From: Enterococcus cecorum DSM 20682 = ATCC 43198
GTDB lineage: Bacteria; Bacillota; Bacilli; Lactobacillales; Enterococcaceae
Assembly (NCBI RefSeq): GCF_000407565.1
Contig: NZ_ASWI01000004.1
Coordinates: 700,001-764,000 of the forward strand
Length of the DNA: 64,000 nucleotides
Reading direction: 5' to 3'
Below, in pieces: positions 50,665 through 60,003 of this stretch. The position numbers and the translations under genes were made by a program. The notes under the pieces were generated by a model, which did not search any database, was not told the DNA's origin, and saw only the letters and a list, made by a program, of their open reading frames with translations. The first letter of the stretch is position 1. Each line of letters begins with the position of its first letter.

Positions 50665-52521
50665 GTGCGCCTGTCATGGGTGTTAGACTTGGTGGTGAAA
50701 GTCCACTACAGGCTTGGCAGTAGGAACTGTTAGCTGACAGCAAGAGTGTCCTCGGCGACGGGGAATCTGAAGGAAGCTCGAGGCAAATACTTGCACCGAC
50801 GAACAGAAATTTCATACAAGGCCATGTAGAATGGATGAGCTTGCAAAACAAAGCAAAGTCCAATACTGCCCGGGTTCTGCATGGTAAATGAAGCGGTGAC
50901 ATGAGTAGAAGGTCTGCACTCTTACCCAGGGAGGTCTCACTAGCGGTAACACCGTAGTAACAACAAATAGTGAGAAGTCAGCAGAGGTCATAGTAGAGGG
51001 AACTCGAAGGACCGAACAATAATCAACTTACAACTGAAAGGAGGTTAGGAGATACGATGACAACAGAAAATAGCAAACAAGCTAGCAAATCTCAGAAGAA
51101 TAAGGCGGAACCTAAAAGATATGAGAATGCGTTGAGCATGCTCCTAGGCAATGCGAAGAAAGTAAGTGGTGGACACCCATTTATGGAAGAAATCACAACG
51201 CTAGATAATTTATTACTAGCATGTGAAAGGGTCAAAAAGAACAAAGGTCAACCAGGAATTGATGGGATGACAGTGGAAGAAATTGAGGGACATATCCGAC
51301 AATATCATCCACACATCCAAAGAAAGTTGATGGATGGAACATATAAGCCTCAGCCAGTAAGAAGGGTACATATCCCAAAACACAATGGGGGTACAAGAAG
51401 TTTAGGGATTCCTGTTGTGAGGGATAGGGTTATCCAACAAGCAATTAGACAGGTAATAGAACCATTCATAAACCCAACATTCTCAAGGTCAAGCCATGGA
51501 TTTAGACCAGGAAAAAGCCCAAAAACAGCTATGAAGCAAGTCACTAAGTACTATGAAGAAGGATATACTTATGTTGTAGATTGTGATTTAAAGCAATACT
51601 TTGACACAATTAATCATGATAAACTGATGTACCTACTAGGAAAACATATTACAGATAAAAGGGTACTTACTATCATCAGGAAATTCCTTACATGTGGCGC
51701 TATAGATATGAAAAATGGGTTTGAAATGACACGAAAAGGAGCGCCACAAGGTGGCGTTATCTCACCTCTATTGAGTAACATTTATCTACATCAACTTGAT
51801 GAAGAATTAGAACGAAGAGGGCATAAATTCGTGCGGTATGCGGACGATTTTGTCGTCTGTGTTAAATCACAAAGAGCTGGAGAGAGAGTAATGGAAAGCA
51901 TTACGAAATTTCTAGAGAAAGAACTAAAACTCACGGTCAATAGAGACAAGAGTAAAGTTGGAAGCCCAACACGTTTAAAATTCTTAGGCTGTCTGATGAG
52001 AAGAGTAAACAAGACCTGTCGTTTTACAGCTACCAAAGAAAAGCAAAAGTCATTTCTAGATTCGTTGAGATATACGACAAGAAGAAATAGACCTGGAACA
52101 ATGAAAGAAATCATTAAAGAACTTAATCTGAGGATTAGGGGATGGATAAACTACTTTGGTATAGGTCACATAAAAGGCTTTATAAAGAGAACTGAGGCAT
52201 GGTTGAGACGAAGACTCAGACAGCTAGTACTCAAGAGATGGAAGAAGTGTTCAACGAAAATCAACTGGCTGATAAAATATGGACTAAGCGAGGACGAAGC
52301 AAAATGTATCGCGTATTCACGCAAGAAATACTGGAGACTGTCTAAGACAAAAGAAGTTCATAAAGCCATGAGTAACGAAAGAATACATAAATGGGGGCTA
52401 GTCTCCATGACAGAACTAGCCCAAAAAGTCTACTTAAGTTATTGAACCGCCGTATACGGAACCGTACGTACGGTGGTGTGAGAGGTCGGTTAGTCAATTA
52501 ATGACTAACCTCCTACTCGAT
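50665..52521 (+). mobile_element. Group II intron, probably class C
   Basis: The 5' end GTGCGCC follows a terminator hairpin. About 390 bases of structured RNA (domain I and others) precede the maturase gene. After its stop, domain V is visible at about 52444-52485 (ACCGCCGTATACGGAACCGT followed by ACGTACGGTGG) and domain VI as GGTTAGTC/GACTAACC. The 3' end lies at about 52521 after CTCCTACTCGAT. Confidence 0.85.
51057..52445 (+). CDS. ltrA: Group II intron reverse transcriptase/maturase
   Basis: The protein has 462 residues. The reverse transcriptase blocks are GQPGIDGMTVEEIE, IPVVRDRVIQQAIRQ, SHGFRPGKSPKTA, GAPQGGVISPLLSNIYLHQL and the catalytic VRYADDFVVC. Maturase domain X follows with LRIRGWINYFG and LRRRLRQLVLKRWKK. 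No En (HNH) domain is present, which fits class C introns that target terminator hairpins. AAAGGAGG precedes the ATG. Confidence 0.93.
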   Translation: MTTENSKQASKSQKNKAEPKRYENALSMLLGNAKKVSGGHPFMEEITTLDNLLLACERVKKNKGQPGIDGMTVEEIEGHIRQYHPHIQRKLMDGTYKPQPVRRVHIPKHNGGTRSLGIPVVRDRVIQQAIRQVIEPFINPTFSRSSHGFRPGKSPKTAMKQVTKYYEEGYTYVVDCDLKQYFDTINHDKLMYLLGKHITDKRVLTIIRKFLTCGAIDMKNGFEMTRKGAPQGGVISPLLSNIYLHQLDEELERRGHKFVRYADDFVVCVKSQRAGERVMESITKFLEKELKLTVNRDKSKVGSPTRLKFLGCLMRRVNKTCRFTATKEKQKSFLDSLRYTTRRNRPGTMKEIIKELNLRIRGWINYFGIGHIKGFIKRTEAWLRRRLRQLVLKRWKKCSTKINWLIKYGLSEDEAKCIAYSRKKYWRLSKTKEVHKAMSNERIHKWGLVSMTELAQKVYLSY

Positions 52522-52643
52522 TGTTTTGAAAACTACTTACTATAAGGGTACTTTCAAAGTAAGCGTCCAATAACAAGGTGTATAGCATCCCTCCAGTCCT
52601 CCAGTTATACTGTATTCAAACAGAAGATTGGAGAGGATTTTTT

Positions 52644-52838
52644 ATGACGAAACAACCAATTGTCCCTTTAGAGATGTCCAAAAATGAAAGGAATCACTTC
52701 AAGCAACGAAGCAAAAATGAGCTCTTGCTTCGTTGTAAAGTGGGGTCACTTGAACTCAGCTTTTTCTCATCACTTGATGCATCTCAACTAAATGAAATTT
52801 TAGAAAAGGTGTTCTCTTATGGGGATAAACTTGAGTGA
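52644..52838 (+). CDS. IS66 accessory protein TnpA-like
   Basis: This 64-residue product (MTKQPIVPLEMSKNERNHFK onward) starts behind GGAGAGGA. It is the first gene of this IS66 and overlaps tnpB by 20 bases. The family needs it with TnpB and TnpC for transposition; its biochemical role is unclear. Confidence 0.75.
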   Translation: MTKQPIVPLEMSKNERNHFKQRSKNELLLRCKVGSLELSFFSSLDASQLNEILEKVFSYGDKLE

Positions 52839-53169
52839 GCTGGGTCCTGTCTACATTGTTTGTGGAAAAACGGATTTACGAAAAGGAATCGATTCACTGG
52901 CTTACCTTATTCAATCACAATTTGATTTAGACCCTTTTTCAAAATCCGTCTTTCTTTTTTGTGGTGGAAAAAGTGATCGATTTAAAGCCCTCTACTGGGA
53001 TGGTGAAGGTTTCTGGTTGCTTTATAAACGTTTTGAAAATGGACGGTTAACTTGGCCAAGAAGTACTACGGAGGTTCAGGCTTTAACGCCTGAACAAGTC
53101 GAATGGTTAATGAAAGGATTTTCTATTACACCGAAAATTTTAGAGAGTCAAAGTCGACATTTCTATTGA
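52819..53169 (+). CDS. tnpB: IS66 protein TnpB
   Basis: The product has 116 residues, a full TnpB: LGPVYIVCGKTDLRKGID, LFCGGKSDRFKALYWDGEGF and LTPEQVEWLMKGFSI. IS66 TnpB has an unknown role in transposition. It overlaps tnpA and is intact here, unlike the copy at 13854. Confidence 0.88.
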   Translation: MGINLSELGPVYIVCGKTDLRKGIDSLAYLIQSQFDLDPFSKSVFLFCGGKSDRFKALYWDGEGFWLLYKRFENGRLTWPRSTTEVQALTPEQVEWLMKGFSITPKILESQSRHFY

Positions 53170-53223
53170 AATATCGGCTTTTTTTCGCGTATAATAAAGA
53201 AAAATCTTGAGGAGTTAACGAAG

Positions 53224-54763
53224 ATGTCATCATCAGAAAAAACGATTGAAAGACTGACAAAAACAATTGAAACACAAGTAAAAACAATTGAAGCAATGTC
53301 TAATGAACTTGCGCTTTTGCGCGAACAAGTCGCTTACCTTACCAAAAAACTTTATGGTAAATCCTCTGAAAAGCGTGACTATAATCAGAATCAATTGAGC
53401 CTGTTTGATGACATGGAACTTCCTGAAGAAGAAAGTGACTGTCCCAGGTAAACCAGAAGAAGAAACCATTACTTATCGCCGGAAAAAAGCGAAAGGCAAA
53501 CGGCAAGCCATTTTTCAACAATTTAAACCAGAAGTCATCCACCATGAATTGACGGGAGAAGCTTGTACTTGTCCAGATTGTCATGAAAAGCTAAAAGAGA
53601 TCGGTTCGTGTGTGCAACGACAAGAATTAGTCTATGTTCCTGCACAGTTAAAACGAGTGGATCATATTCAGCACGCCTATAAATGTGTTGCTTGTAGCAA
53701 GAAAAATGCGACAGATAAAATCATCAAGGCCCCTATACCCAAGGCGCCCTTGGCGCATAGTCTGGGTTCAGCCTCTATTATCGCGCATACCATTCATCAG
53801 AAATTCACACTGAAAGTGCCAAACTATCGACAAGAAGAGGATTGGCAGAAAATGGGGCTACCGATTAGCCGTAAAGAGATGGCTAATTGGCATATCAAGT
53901 TTGGTCAGTATTATTTCGAACCACTCTATGAATTATTGCGTGAAAAGTTATTAACACAAAGCCTTCTTCATGTGGACGAGACAGCCTATAGAGTTTTAGA
54001 AAATGATACCTCTTTGACCTATTACTGGACATTCCTTTCAGGAAAACAAGCAACATAGCCAATTACGCTTTATCATCATGATCAACGGCGAAGCGGCTTA
54101 GTAGTTCAAGAATTTCTTGGCGAATATGATGGCTATGTTCACTGTGATATGTGGTCAGCGTATCGCCAACTACCTAAGACAAAGTTAGTAGGTTGTTGGG
54201 CACATGTGTACCGAAAATTTTTTGAAGCAACGCCTAAACAGGCAGATAAGAAGTCATTGGGGCGCAAGGGATTAGATTATTGTGATCAGATGTTTTCACT
54301 AGAAGCATCTTGGGCTGAGTTGTCTTCAGCTGAAAGATTGTGCAAGTGCAAAGAAAGATTAGCGCCATTGATGACAACGTTCTTTGATTGGTGTCGCAAT
54401 CAATCAGTGCTTCCAGGATCGAAGTTAGGCCGTGCAATCACCTATGCCTTGAAATATGAGGAAACATTTAAAACAGTTTTAACAGCTGGTTCCTTAGTAT
54501 TATCCAATAATCTGGCTGAGCGTGCGATTAAAGGATTAGTCATGGGACGTAAGAATTGGCTTTTCTCTCAAAGTTTTGAAGGAGCCAAATCTAGCGCAAT
54601 CATTCTGTCACTTTTAGAAACTGCCAAACGAAATGGCTTAGACTCAGAGAAATATCTTACCTATCTTTTGGAGAAGTTGCCAAATGAAGAGTCTTTCGCA
54701 AAAAAAGCAGTTCTAGAAGCTTATTTGCCATGGTCAGAAACTGTGCAAGCAGATTGTAAATAA
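53224..54763 (+). pseudogene. tnpC: IS66 transposase TnpC, broken by a frameshift and a stop codon
   Basis: The gene starts with a coiled coil (residues 1-60) and the pattern LREQVAYLTKKLYGKSSEKR. At about 53440 the frame shifts and continues as KAKGKRQAIFQQFKPEV, the zinc motif CTCPDCHEKL, and the DDE region HVDETAYRVLE. A TAG at 54056-54058 interrupts the same frame, which continues to SNNLAERAIKGLVMGRKNW and ends at 54763. With two lesions the element should be immobile unless another copy supplies TnpC. Confidence 0.85.
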
Positions 54764-54936
54764 AGAAAAGAATCTCCAAAGTCGAGTGACTTTGGAGATT
54801 TTCAATATACCTCGTTATTGGGCGCTTACGCTTAAACTGAATATTCTTTTAAATGATTTGATTATCTCTATGTACCGATAAATTCGTTTTCAAATAGTTA
54901 TCTATTCATATGAGTTTTATTTCATGTCATTTATTG

Positions 54937-54965
54937 TTGACAAGAGAAATTTTTGTTGGTATAGT
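54937..54965 (+). promoter_or_regulatory. Promoter of the zinc-starvation operon
   Basis: A perfect -35 TTGACA (54937-54942) and -10 TATAGT (54960-54965) are 17 bases apart, followed by the Zur-like operator. Confidence 0.8.
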
Positions 54966-54974
54966 GTTAATGGC

Positions 54975-54995
54975 AAAACGTAATGATTACGATTT
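54975..54995. promoter_or_regulatory. Zur/AdcR-type zinc operator
   Basis: AAAACGTAATGATTACGATTT matches the Bacillus Zur consensus in all but one or two positions and is a near-perfect palindrome. It covers the expected transcription start of the rpsN2 operon, so a zinc-loaded repressor would block it. Confidence 0.82.
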
Positions 54996-55027
54996 GCGAC
55001 ATCTAAATCAAAACGAAAGGATTATAA

Positions 55028-55303
55028 ATGTATATGGCAAAAAAGTCTAAAATTGCTAAAGCAAAGAAACAAATGGAAATGATTGAAAAATATGCAGACA
55101 AACGTCAGGAATTAAAAGCCATAGGAGATCGCACCGCTCTCGCTAAATTGCCAAGAGATTCAAATCCGAATCGTCTGAGGCTTCGTGATCAGACGGATGG
55201 TCGTCCAAGAGGGTATATGCGAAAGTTCGGTATGTCCCGTATTAAGTTTAGAGAACTTGCCCATCAAGGGTTGATTCCTGGAGTAAAAAAAGCAAGTTGG
55301 TAA
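55028..55303 (+). CDS. rpsN: Ribosomal protein S14, zinc-independent paralogue
   Basis: This S14 lacks the CxxC zinc motifs of the zinc-binding form; it has [19 protein letters not shown] and the end VPGVKKASW-like (read [11 protein letters not shown]). It replaces the zinc-binding S14 under zinc shortage and so frees zinc. The ATG at 55028 (MYMAKKSK) has the best spacing to GAAAGGA; the family usually starts two codons later at MAKKSK. It is the first gene of the Zur-controlled operon. Confidence 0.93.
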   Translation: MYMAKKSKIAKAKKQMEMIEKYADKRQELKAIGDRTALAKLPRDSNPNRLRLRDQTDGRPRGYMRKFGMSRIKFRELAHQGLIPGVKKASW

Positions 55304-55317
55304 AAGGAGGAAATATC

Positions 55318-55497
55318 ATGGCAGTACCAGCAAGAAAAACATCTAAGGCGAAGAAACGGTTAAGAAGAACTCATCAAACTGTAGTAAAACCAGAAATTTC
55401 ATTTGACGAAGCGAATGGTGATTATAGACGTAGCCATCATGTATCTTTAAAAGGGTACTATAATGGAAAGAAAGTAATTAAAGGAGCTTCAAAATAG
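55318..55497 (+). CDS. rpmF: Ribosomal protein L32, zinc-independent paralogue
   Basis: The product has 59 residues. [20 protein letters not shown] is typical L32, but the four cysteines of the zinc form are gone ([16 protein letters not shown]). The ATG follows AAAGGAGGAAATATC; an upstream in-frame ATG at 55297 lies on the S14 end and is unlikely. Part of the zinc-sparing set. Confidence 0.9.
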   Translation: MAVPARKTSKAKKRLRRTHQTVVKPEISFDEANGDYRRSHHVSLKGYYNGKKVIKGASK

Positions 55498-55528
55498 TTT
55501 AATATATAACTTTTAGGAGGGAATCAAA

Positions 55529-55885
55529 ATGGAAATTATTTACCCACCTTTAGTTGAAGAAGGATTAAAGTATTATCTTGAAACGACCCAGCAATCTCTA
55601 GATAAATGCACTTTTTATCGTTCGATGGTAGAGAGAGGAATTATTACTGAAACGGGTTTACCGACCCAACAGGCAATTGAAAATGGATTAGTCAAAGATT
55701 ACTATGAGGACCAAGGCTTATCATTTGATGATTTTTTAAGAATCTATCCAATTTTTGAAGAGTATGACGAGGAGTTATTTCAATGTATCGATGGTTATTG
55801 GGAGATACCTGTTGATATGAAAGAAAATTTAGTTTCACAATTGGAATCTGGCGAGTTAACTTTTGAAGATGCACAACAAATTTAA
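55529..55885 (+). CDS. Unknown protein in the zinc operon (118 residues)
   Basis: This is an acidic, helical protein with ATG behind TAGGAGGG. KYYLETTQQSLDKCTFYRSM and FDDFLRIYPIFEEYDEELF are its clearest parts. It has two cysteines and no visible zinc motif. I do not recognise the family. Its place between L32 and L33 paralogues means that it is made when zinc is scarce, so a role in zinc saving or ribosome remodelling is plausible but unproven. Confidence 0.65.
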   Translation: MEIIYPPLVEEGLKYYLETTQQSLDKCTFYRSMVERGIITETGLPTQQAIENGLVKDYYEDQGLSFDDFLRIYPIFEEYDEELFQCIDGYWEIPVDMKENLVSQLESGELTFEDAQQI

Positions 55886-55926
55886 GCATATCTTGAAGAT
55901 CGATAAGTATTGAAGGAGGAAGATTT

Positions 55927-56076
55927 ATGCGTCAAAATATTATTTTGGAATGTGTCGAAACTGGAGAACGTCTGTATCTCACCAGCAAAAATAAACGTAA
56001 TAACCCTGAACGGTTAGAATTAAAAAAGTATTCACCAAAATTGCGCAGACGGGCAATTTTCAAAGAAGTGAAATAG
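55927..56076 (+). CDS. rpmG: Ribosomal protein L33, zinc-independent paralogue
   Basis: The 49 residues [20 protein letters not shown] and [20 protein letters not shown] are L33 with three of the four zinc cysteines replaced; only the first remains. AAGGAGG precedes the ATG. Third ribosomal paralogue of the operon. Confidence 0.9.
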   Translation: MRQNIILECVETGERLYLTSKNKRNNPERLELKKYSPKLRRRAIFKEVK

Positions 56077-56099
56077 CTAAGTGGTAAAAAGGTGACAAA

Positions 56100-57083
56100 A
56101 TGGGCATACCAGTTACAATCGTTTCTGGGTTTTTAGGGGCTGGAAAAACAACGCTAATCAATCAAGCCTTGCAAGTCTCACCCTACCCCAGGGAAGAAAT
56201 TATTATAATTGAAAATGAGTTTGGTGAAGTTGGGATTGATCACAAATTATTAGTTCATAGCGAGGAACGGGTGTTACAACTAAATAATGGATGTATGTGT
56301 TGCAGTCTTCGCAGTGATTTATTAGCAATATTGATTTCTTTACTGGAAACAATAGAAGAACATCAACAACCAATTTCACAAATCATCATTGAAACTACAG
56401 GTATAGCAGATCCCCAACCAATCATTCAAACACTTTTAACAGCGCCTCAACTAAGAGGAAGAGTATATATCGATAGTTTATTGACTGTTATTGATAGTGA
56501 CAGTTTTGAACTTATTGAAAGAGAACCACAAGCCCTTAAGCAACTTGTCATGGCAGATCGCATTTTTGTGTCTAGAAAACAAAACTTGAATTTATCTGCA
56601 CTAAAAAAATTACAGAGAGAAATCAAAAGTATTAACCCTTTATCCGATATTCGAATGTTCACACATAGTGAAACGATTCAAAAAAAGGATTTTTATAATT
56701 TGAAAAAATTTAATCATCCCTTAGTTTTTGAAAGTGATTCATCAGAAAATCACTATAATGGCAAACGCTATCATCAACACCATCAAGTACATGAGTTTAA
56801 ATCAATTCTCTTAACTTCAGATCAAGACATAAAAAAAGATTTTTTACTCCAATGGATTGACTGGCTGATTTTAACCAACCAAGGGAGCCTGTATCGTTTT
56901 AAAGGATTGATTGCTTTACAAGAGCAGGATTTTATAGTTGCCATGCAAGGGGTAAACGAACAGGTTAATTTTCAATACACCACTCGACAAAAAGACCAAA
57001 CCACTATTATTCTAATCGGAAAAATGTTGGATGAAGAAAGGATCAAACAGAGTTTTGATAAATTACTGGCGGAAAGCAAATAA
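56100..57083 (+). CDS. COG0523 GTPase, zinc chaperone (YciC/ZigA type)
   Basis: This is a CobW-like P-loop GTPase of 327 residues. Walker A is SGFLGAGKTTLINQ, the metal motif GCMCC is at about residue 62, and ETTGIADPQP is the switch/Walker B region. A histidine-rich patch (KRYHQHHQVHEF) near residue 225 is likely to bind zinc. Members under Zur control (YciC, ZigA) supply zinc to client enzymes in scarcity. It is part of the same operon. Confidence 0.92.
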   Translation: MGIPVTIVSGFLGAGKTTLINQALQVSPYPREEIIIIENEFGEVGIDHKLLVHSEERVLQLNNGCMCCSLRSDLLAILISLLETIEEHQQPISQIIIETTGIADPQPIIQTLLTAPQLRGRVYIDSLLTVIDSDSFELIEREPQALKQLVMADRIFVSRKQNLNLSALKKLQREIKSINPLSDIRMFTHSETIQKKDFYNLKKFNHPLVFESDSSENHYNGKRYHQHHQVHEFKSILLTSDQDIKKDFLLQWIDWLILTNQGSLYRFKGLIALQEQDFIVAMQGVNEQVNFQYTTRQKDQTTIILIGKMLDEERIKQSFDKLLAESK

Positions 57084-57112
57084 TGATAAGTATTGATTGG
57101 GGGTAATTTCTA

Positions 57113-57235
57113 ATGGAGAAAACGGATATGTCTAGTGCATATCGACGACTTAAAAGCCCGAATATTAAAACTAGAAAAAGGGCATTAAAAATTATCAAAG
57201 AACATAAACGAAATAAAATGAAGAAATTAGCATAA
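57113..57235 (+). CDS. Putative metal homeostasis small protein
   Basis: This 40-residue basic peptide (MEKTDMSSAYRRLKSPNIKT then RKRALKIIKEHKRNK) resembles a short family annotated as putative metal homeostasis protein in enterococci and streptococci. It has no cysteine or histidine pair, so it is unlikely to bind zinc by itself and may bind RNA. It lies between the GTPase and adcA on the same strand. Confidence 0.6.
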   Translation: MEKTDMSSAYRRLKSPNIKTRKRALKIIKEHKRNKMKKLA

Positions 57236-57252
57236 TTAAGGAAGGAAAAAGA

Positions 57253-58776
57253 ATGAAGAAAATCAGTGTAGGACTTATTGGGATAGCAGCTCTAGGATTA
57301 TTGGGAGCTTGCTCCAGCACTAATGATGCAAAAGTATCGAATGATAAAGATGGAAAATTAGAAATTGTAACAACATTCTATCCAATGTATGATTTCACCA
57401 AAAACATCGTCGGCGATGAAGCGAACGTGGATTTAATGGTTCCGGCAGGATCAGAACCTCATGACTATGAGCCTTCTGCTAAGGATATGGCAAAAGCTCA
57501 TGATGCGGATGTTTTTGTATATCATAACGAAAACATGGAATCATGGGTACCAAAAGCTAAAGAAAGTTGGAAGAAAGCTGGGCCTAATGTAGTAGAAGGA
57601 ACAAAAGACATGATTTTATTGCCAGGTAGTGAAGAAGAAGATCATGATCACGGAGAAGAAGGTCACCATCATGAACTAGATCCTCATACGTGGGTTTCAC
57701 CCAAAATGGCAATTAAGGAAGTTTCAAATATCAAGGATCAGTTAGTTAAATTGTATCCGAAAAAAGCAAAAGTATTTGAGACAAATGCTGAAAAGTATTT
57801 GACTAAACTGAAACGGTTGGATGCTGACTATACCACTAGTCTTAAAGAAGCGAAACAAAAAAGTTTTGTGACACAACATGCAGCCTTTGGATATTTAGCT
57901 TTGGATTATGGATTGATACAAGTTCCTATTGCTGGACTAAGTCCTGAAGAAGAGCCATCTTCTGGTCGATTAGCTGAATTAAAAGAGTATGTTAAAAAAA
58001 ATAAGATCAATTATATTTACTTTGAAAAGAATGCTAATGATAAAATCGCAAAAACTTTGGCTAATGAAGCTGGGATAAAGTTGGAAGTATTGAATCCTCT
58101 TGAAAGTCTTACAAAAGAACAAATGGATAATGATGAAGATTATGTTTCAGTAATGGAAGACAATCTAAAAGCGTTAGAGAAAACAACTATGGTTGCTGGT
58201 GAAGAGGTAGTTCCAGAAAAAGAAGCGAAGGATGAAAAGACAGTTGCTAATGGGTACTTTAAAGATGCCGATGTGAAGGATCGCGAATTGAGTGATTATA
58301 CAGGTGAATGGCAATCTGTTTATCCGTTGTTAAAAGATGGAATTTTGGATGAAGTTTTCGATTACAAAGCAAAACTCAATAAAGACATGACAGCTGCCGA
58401 GTACAAAGATTATTATACTACTGGCTATAAGACAGATATTGATACTATCAACATTAAAGACAACACCATTGATTTTGTAGTCAACGGTGAACATCATCAA
58501 TACACATACAAATATGTTGGATACAAAATTTTGAATTATGAAAAAGGAAACCGTGGTGTTCGTTTTAATTTTGAAACTGATGATGCAGGTGCTGGTCGTT
58601 TTAAATATATTCAATTTAGCGATCATGGAATTGCACCAAGTAAGGCAGAGCATTTTCATATTTTCTTTGGTGGAGAAAGTCAAGAAAAACTTTATAATGA
58701 AATGCATAATTGGCCTACTTTCTATCCAGCTTCATTATCTGAGCATGAGATTGCTCAAGAAATGATGGCCCATTAA
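57253..58776 (+). CDS. adcA: Zinc-binding lipoprotein AdcA with C-terminal ZinT domain
   Basis: AdcA captures zinc at the cell surface for the AdcBC transporter. A lipoprotein signal (lipobox LGAC, cysteine near residue 20) is followed by a ZnuA-like domain with histidines in EPHDYEPSAKDM, DPHTWVSPKM and TQHAAFGYLAL, and a His/Glu-rich loop (DHDHGEEGHHHELD). From about residue 330 the ZinT domain begins (YTGEWQSVYPLLKDG, AEHFHIFFG). The 507-residue length is usual for the two-domain form. The AdcBC transporter genes are not in this window. AAGGAAGG precedes the ATG. Confidence 0.95.
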   Translation: MKKISVGLIGIAALGLLGACSSTNDAKVSNDKDGKLEIVTTFYPMYDFTKNIVGDEANVDLMVPAGSEPHDYEPSAKDMAKAHDADVFVYHNENMESWVPKAKESWKKAGPNVVEGTKDMILLPGSEEEDHDHGEEGHHHELDPHTWVSPKMAIKEVSNIKDQLVKLYPKKAKVFETNAEKYLTKLKRLDADYTTSLKEAKQKSFVTQHAAFGYLALDYGLIQVPIAGLSPEEEPSSGRLAELKEYVKKNKINYIYFEKNANDKIAKTLANEAGIKLEVLNPLESLTKEQMDNDEDYVSVMEDNLKALEKTTMVAGEEVVPEKEAKDEKTVANGYFKDADVKDRELSDYTGEWQSVYPLLKDGILDEVFDYKAKLNKDMTAAEYKDYYTTGYKTDIDTINIKDNTIDFVVNGEHHQYTYKYVGYKILNYEKGNRGVRFNFETDDAGAGRFKYIQFSDHGIAPSKAEHFHIFFGGESQEKLYNEMHNWPTFYPASLSEHEIAQEMMAH

Positions 58777-58799
58777 AATCCAATCTTTGGAGGAAATAC

Positions 58800-59039
58800 A
58801 TGGTAAGAAAAGTATTATTGTCTATGGATTCCAAGAATATTGATGCTTATCGGCGTTATTGATTTGCAAAGCAAATGAGATTAAATGGGAGTACATTAGC
58901 TGATATTGCTGCAACTTTACATGTTAGTGTTGATACAGTTCGTAGAGTGTTAAAACAAGACCCGGATTGTTGTTTTATCAAGGTCAATACTGGAAGAAGT
59001 AGACGTTTAGCAAAACGATATAATAGTTTGATTAATTAG
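58800..59039 (+). pseudogene. Helix-turn-helix ORF interrupted by an in-frame TGA
   Basis: From the ATG behind GGAGGAAATAC the frame reads MVRKVLLSMDSKNIDAYRRY, then TGA (58860-58862), then FAKQMRLNGSTLADIAATLH and VSVDTVRRVLKQDPD to the TAG at 59037. Without the stop it would be a 79-residue protein with a homeodomain-like helix-turn-helix of recombinase or regulator type. It follows adcA by 24 bases and ends just before the operon terminator. A tryptophan TGG to TGA change is the simplest explanation. A shorter protein could restart at ATG 58875. Confidence 0.55.
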
Positions 59040-59049
59040 TTGTAACAGT

Positions 59050-59095
59050 AGAGCAGATTAATTTTCTTTTATTAGGATTTGATCTGCTCTTTATT
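59050..59095 (+). terminator. Terminator of the zinc operon
   Basis: AGAGCAGAT (59050-59058) pairs with ATCTGCTCT (59082-59090), followed by T-rich sequence. Confidence 0.7.
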
Positions 59096-59099
59096 ATGT

Positions 59100-59846
59100 A
59101 TTGGAATTAACATATTCGAAAAAATATTACAAAATTATAATGCTATTATTTATAATTAATTATTTTACAATGCTAAAATTGATGATAATATTTTATTGTA
59201 TCTGTTAATAAAAGTTTTTGTACTATTAATTGTGATTTTTAAATGATTGAAAAATAGAGAGGAGGAAGCAATATGTAGAAAAAATATTTTAAATTGGTGT
59301 AAGTACAAATATGTTATTTACAGTATTTTAGTTTCTCGTATTAAGTGTTACTACTATGGTGAATTCTTTAGAGAATTAATAAATAGTCTTCTTTGATAGA
59401 TTGTTAAAGGGAACTTAACAAAGTAATAAGATGCATAATCAAATGCACAAAAAACAAAAAAAAGAAGTTTCTTCGAATAGAAATTCTGAAATAACATCCT
59501 TTCGCCTAATAGTGAATAATTTAAATAAAGAGAAACTGGCTACACTATCAAAGCAAGTGATTCTGTTTAGCTAATTACTAATAATTAAAGTATTAAAATA
59601 GTATGTTTAATCAAATAGAACAAGATTGGATAATAGTTTATATTTTTAATCCTAGACCATTATTGGTATTTCAAAGACTACAACCATACTAATTAATCTA
59701 TCGAATGGTACAATTTCAAAAACTAAAATCAAAACTAGTGATTCTAATGTTATCAAAACTGAGTTGAAAATTAAGTAGCCACAATATCTAAAGTGGTGAG
59801 GAATTAGCGATAATTACTACGCCGAAAGTAAAAGAATAATAGAAAG
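59100..59846. other. AT-rich stretch with remains of decayed genes
   Basis: About 750 bases without an intact gene. AGAGAGGAGGAAG at 59258 looks like a ribosome site but leads to ATG-TAG. A 47-residue frame (59431-59574, VSSNRNSEITSFRLIVNN inside) is the longest open part. The many stops suggest a lost surface-protein or regulator gene; nothing can be named. Confidence 0.4.
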
Positions 59847-60003
59847 GCGAGTTTTATAATCAAGTTGGACACTTTTGACAAAAAATAATCATAGTGAAAA
59901 AATCGTGTATCATTAATTTGACAAAAAATAATATAGGGAGATTTTGAGGTGACCCCCAAAAGTTAGACTTTTTTACGAGACGACTCCGGTCGTCTCGTTT
60001 TCA

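Larger units (their letters stand above)
52559..54829 (+). mobile_element. IS66-family insertion sequence
   Basis: The left end GTAAGCGTCCAATAACAAGG and the inverted right end (GTAAGCGCCCAATAACGAGG) bound 2.27 kb with the three IS66 genes. Flanking 8-mers do not match, so no target duplication is left, or rearrangement has occurred. A terminator-like hairpin (54771-54802) lies inside the right end. tnpC has a frameshift and a stop codon. Confidence 0.85.

Noticed and set aside
50645-50902. Minus-strand open frame in the 5' part of the group II intron
   Set aside because: The region is the structured intron RNA, and the frame has no coding features.
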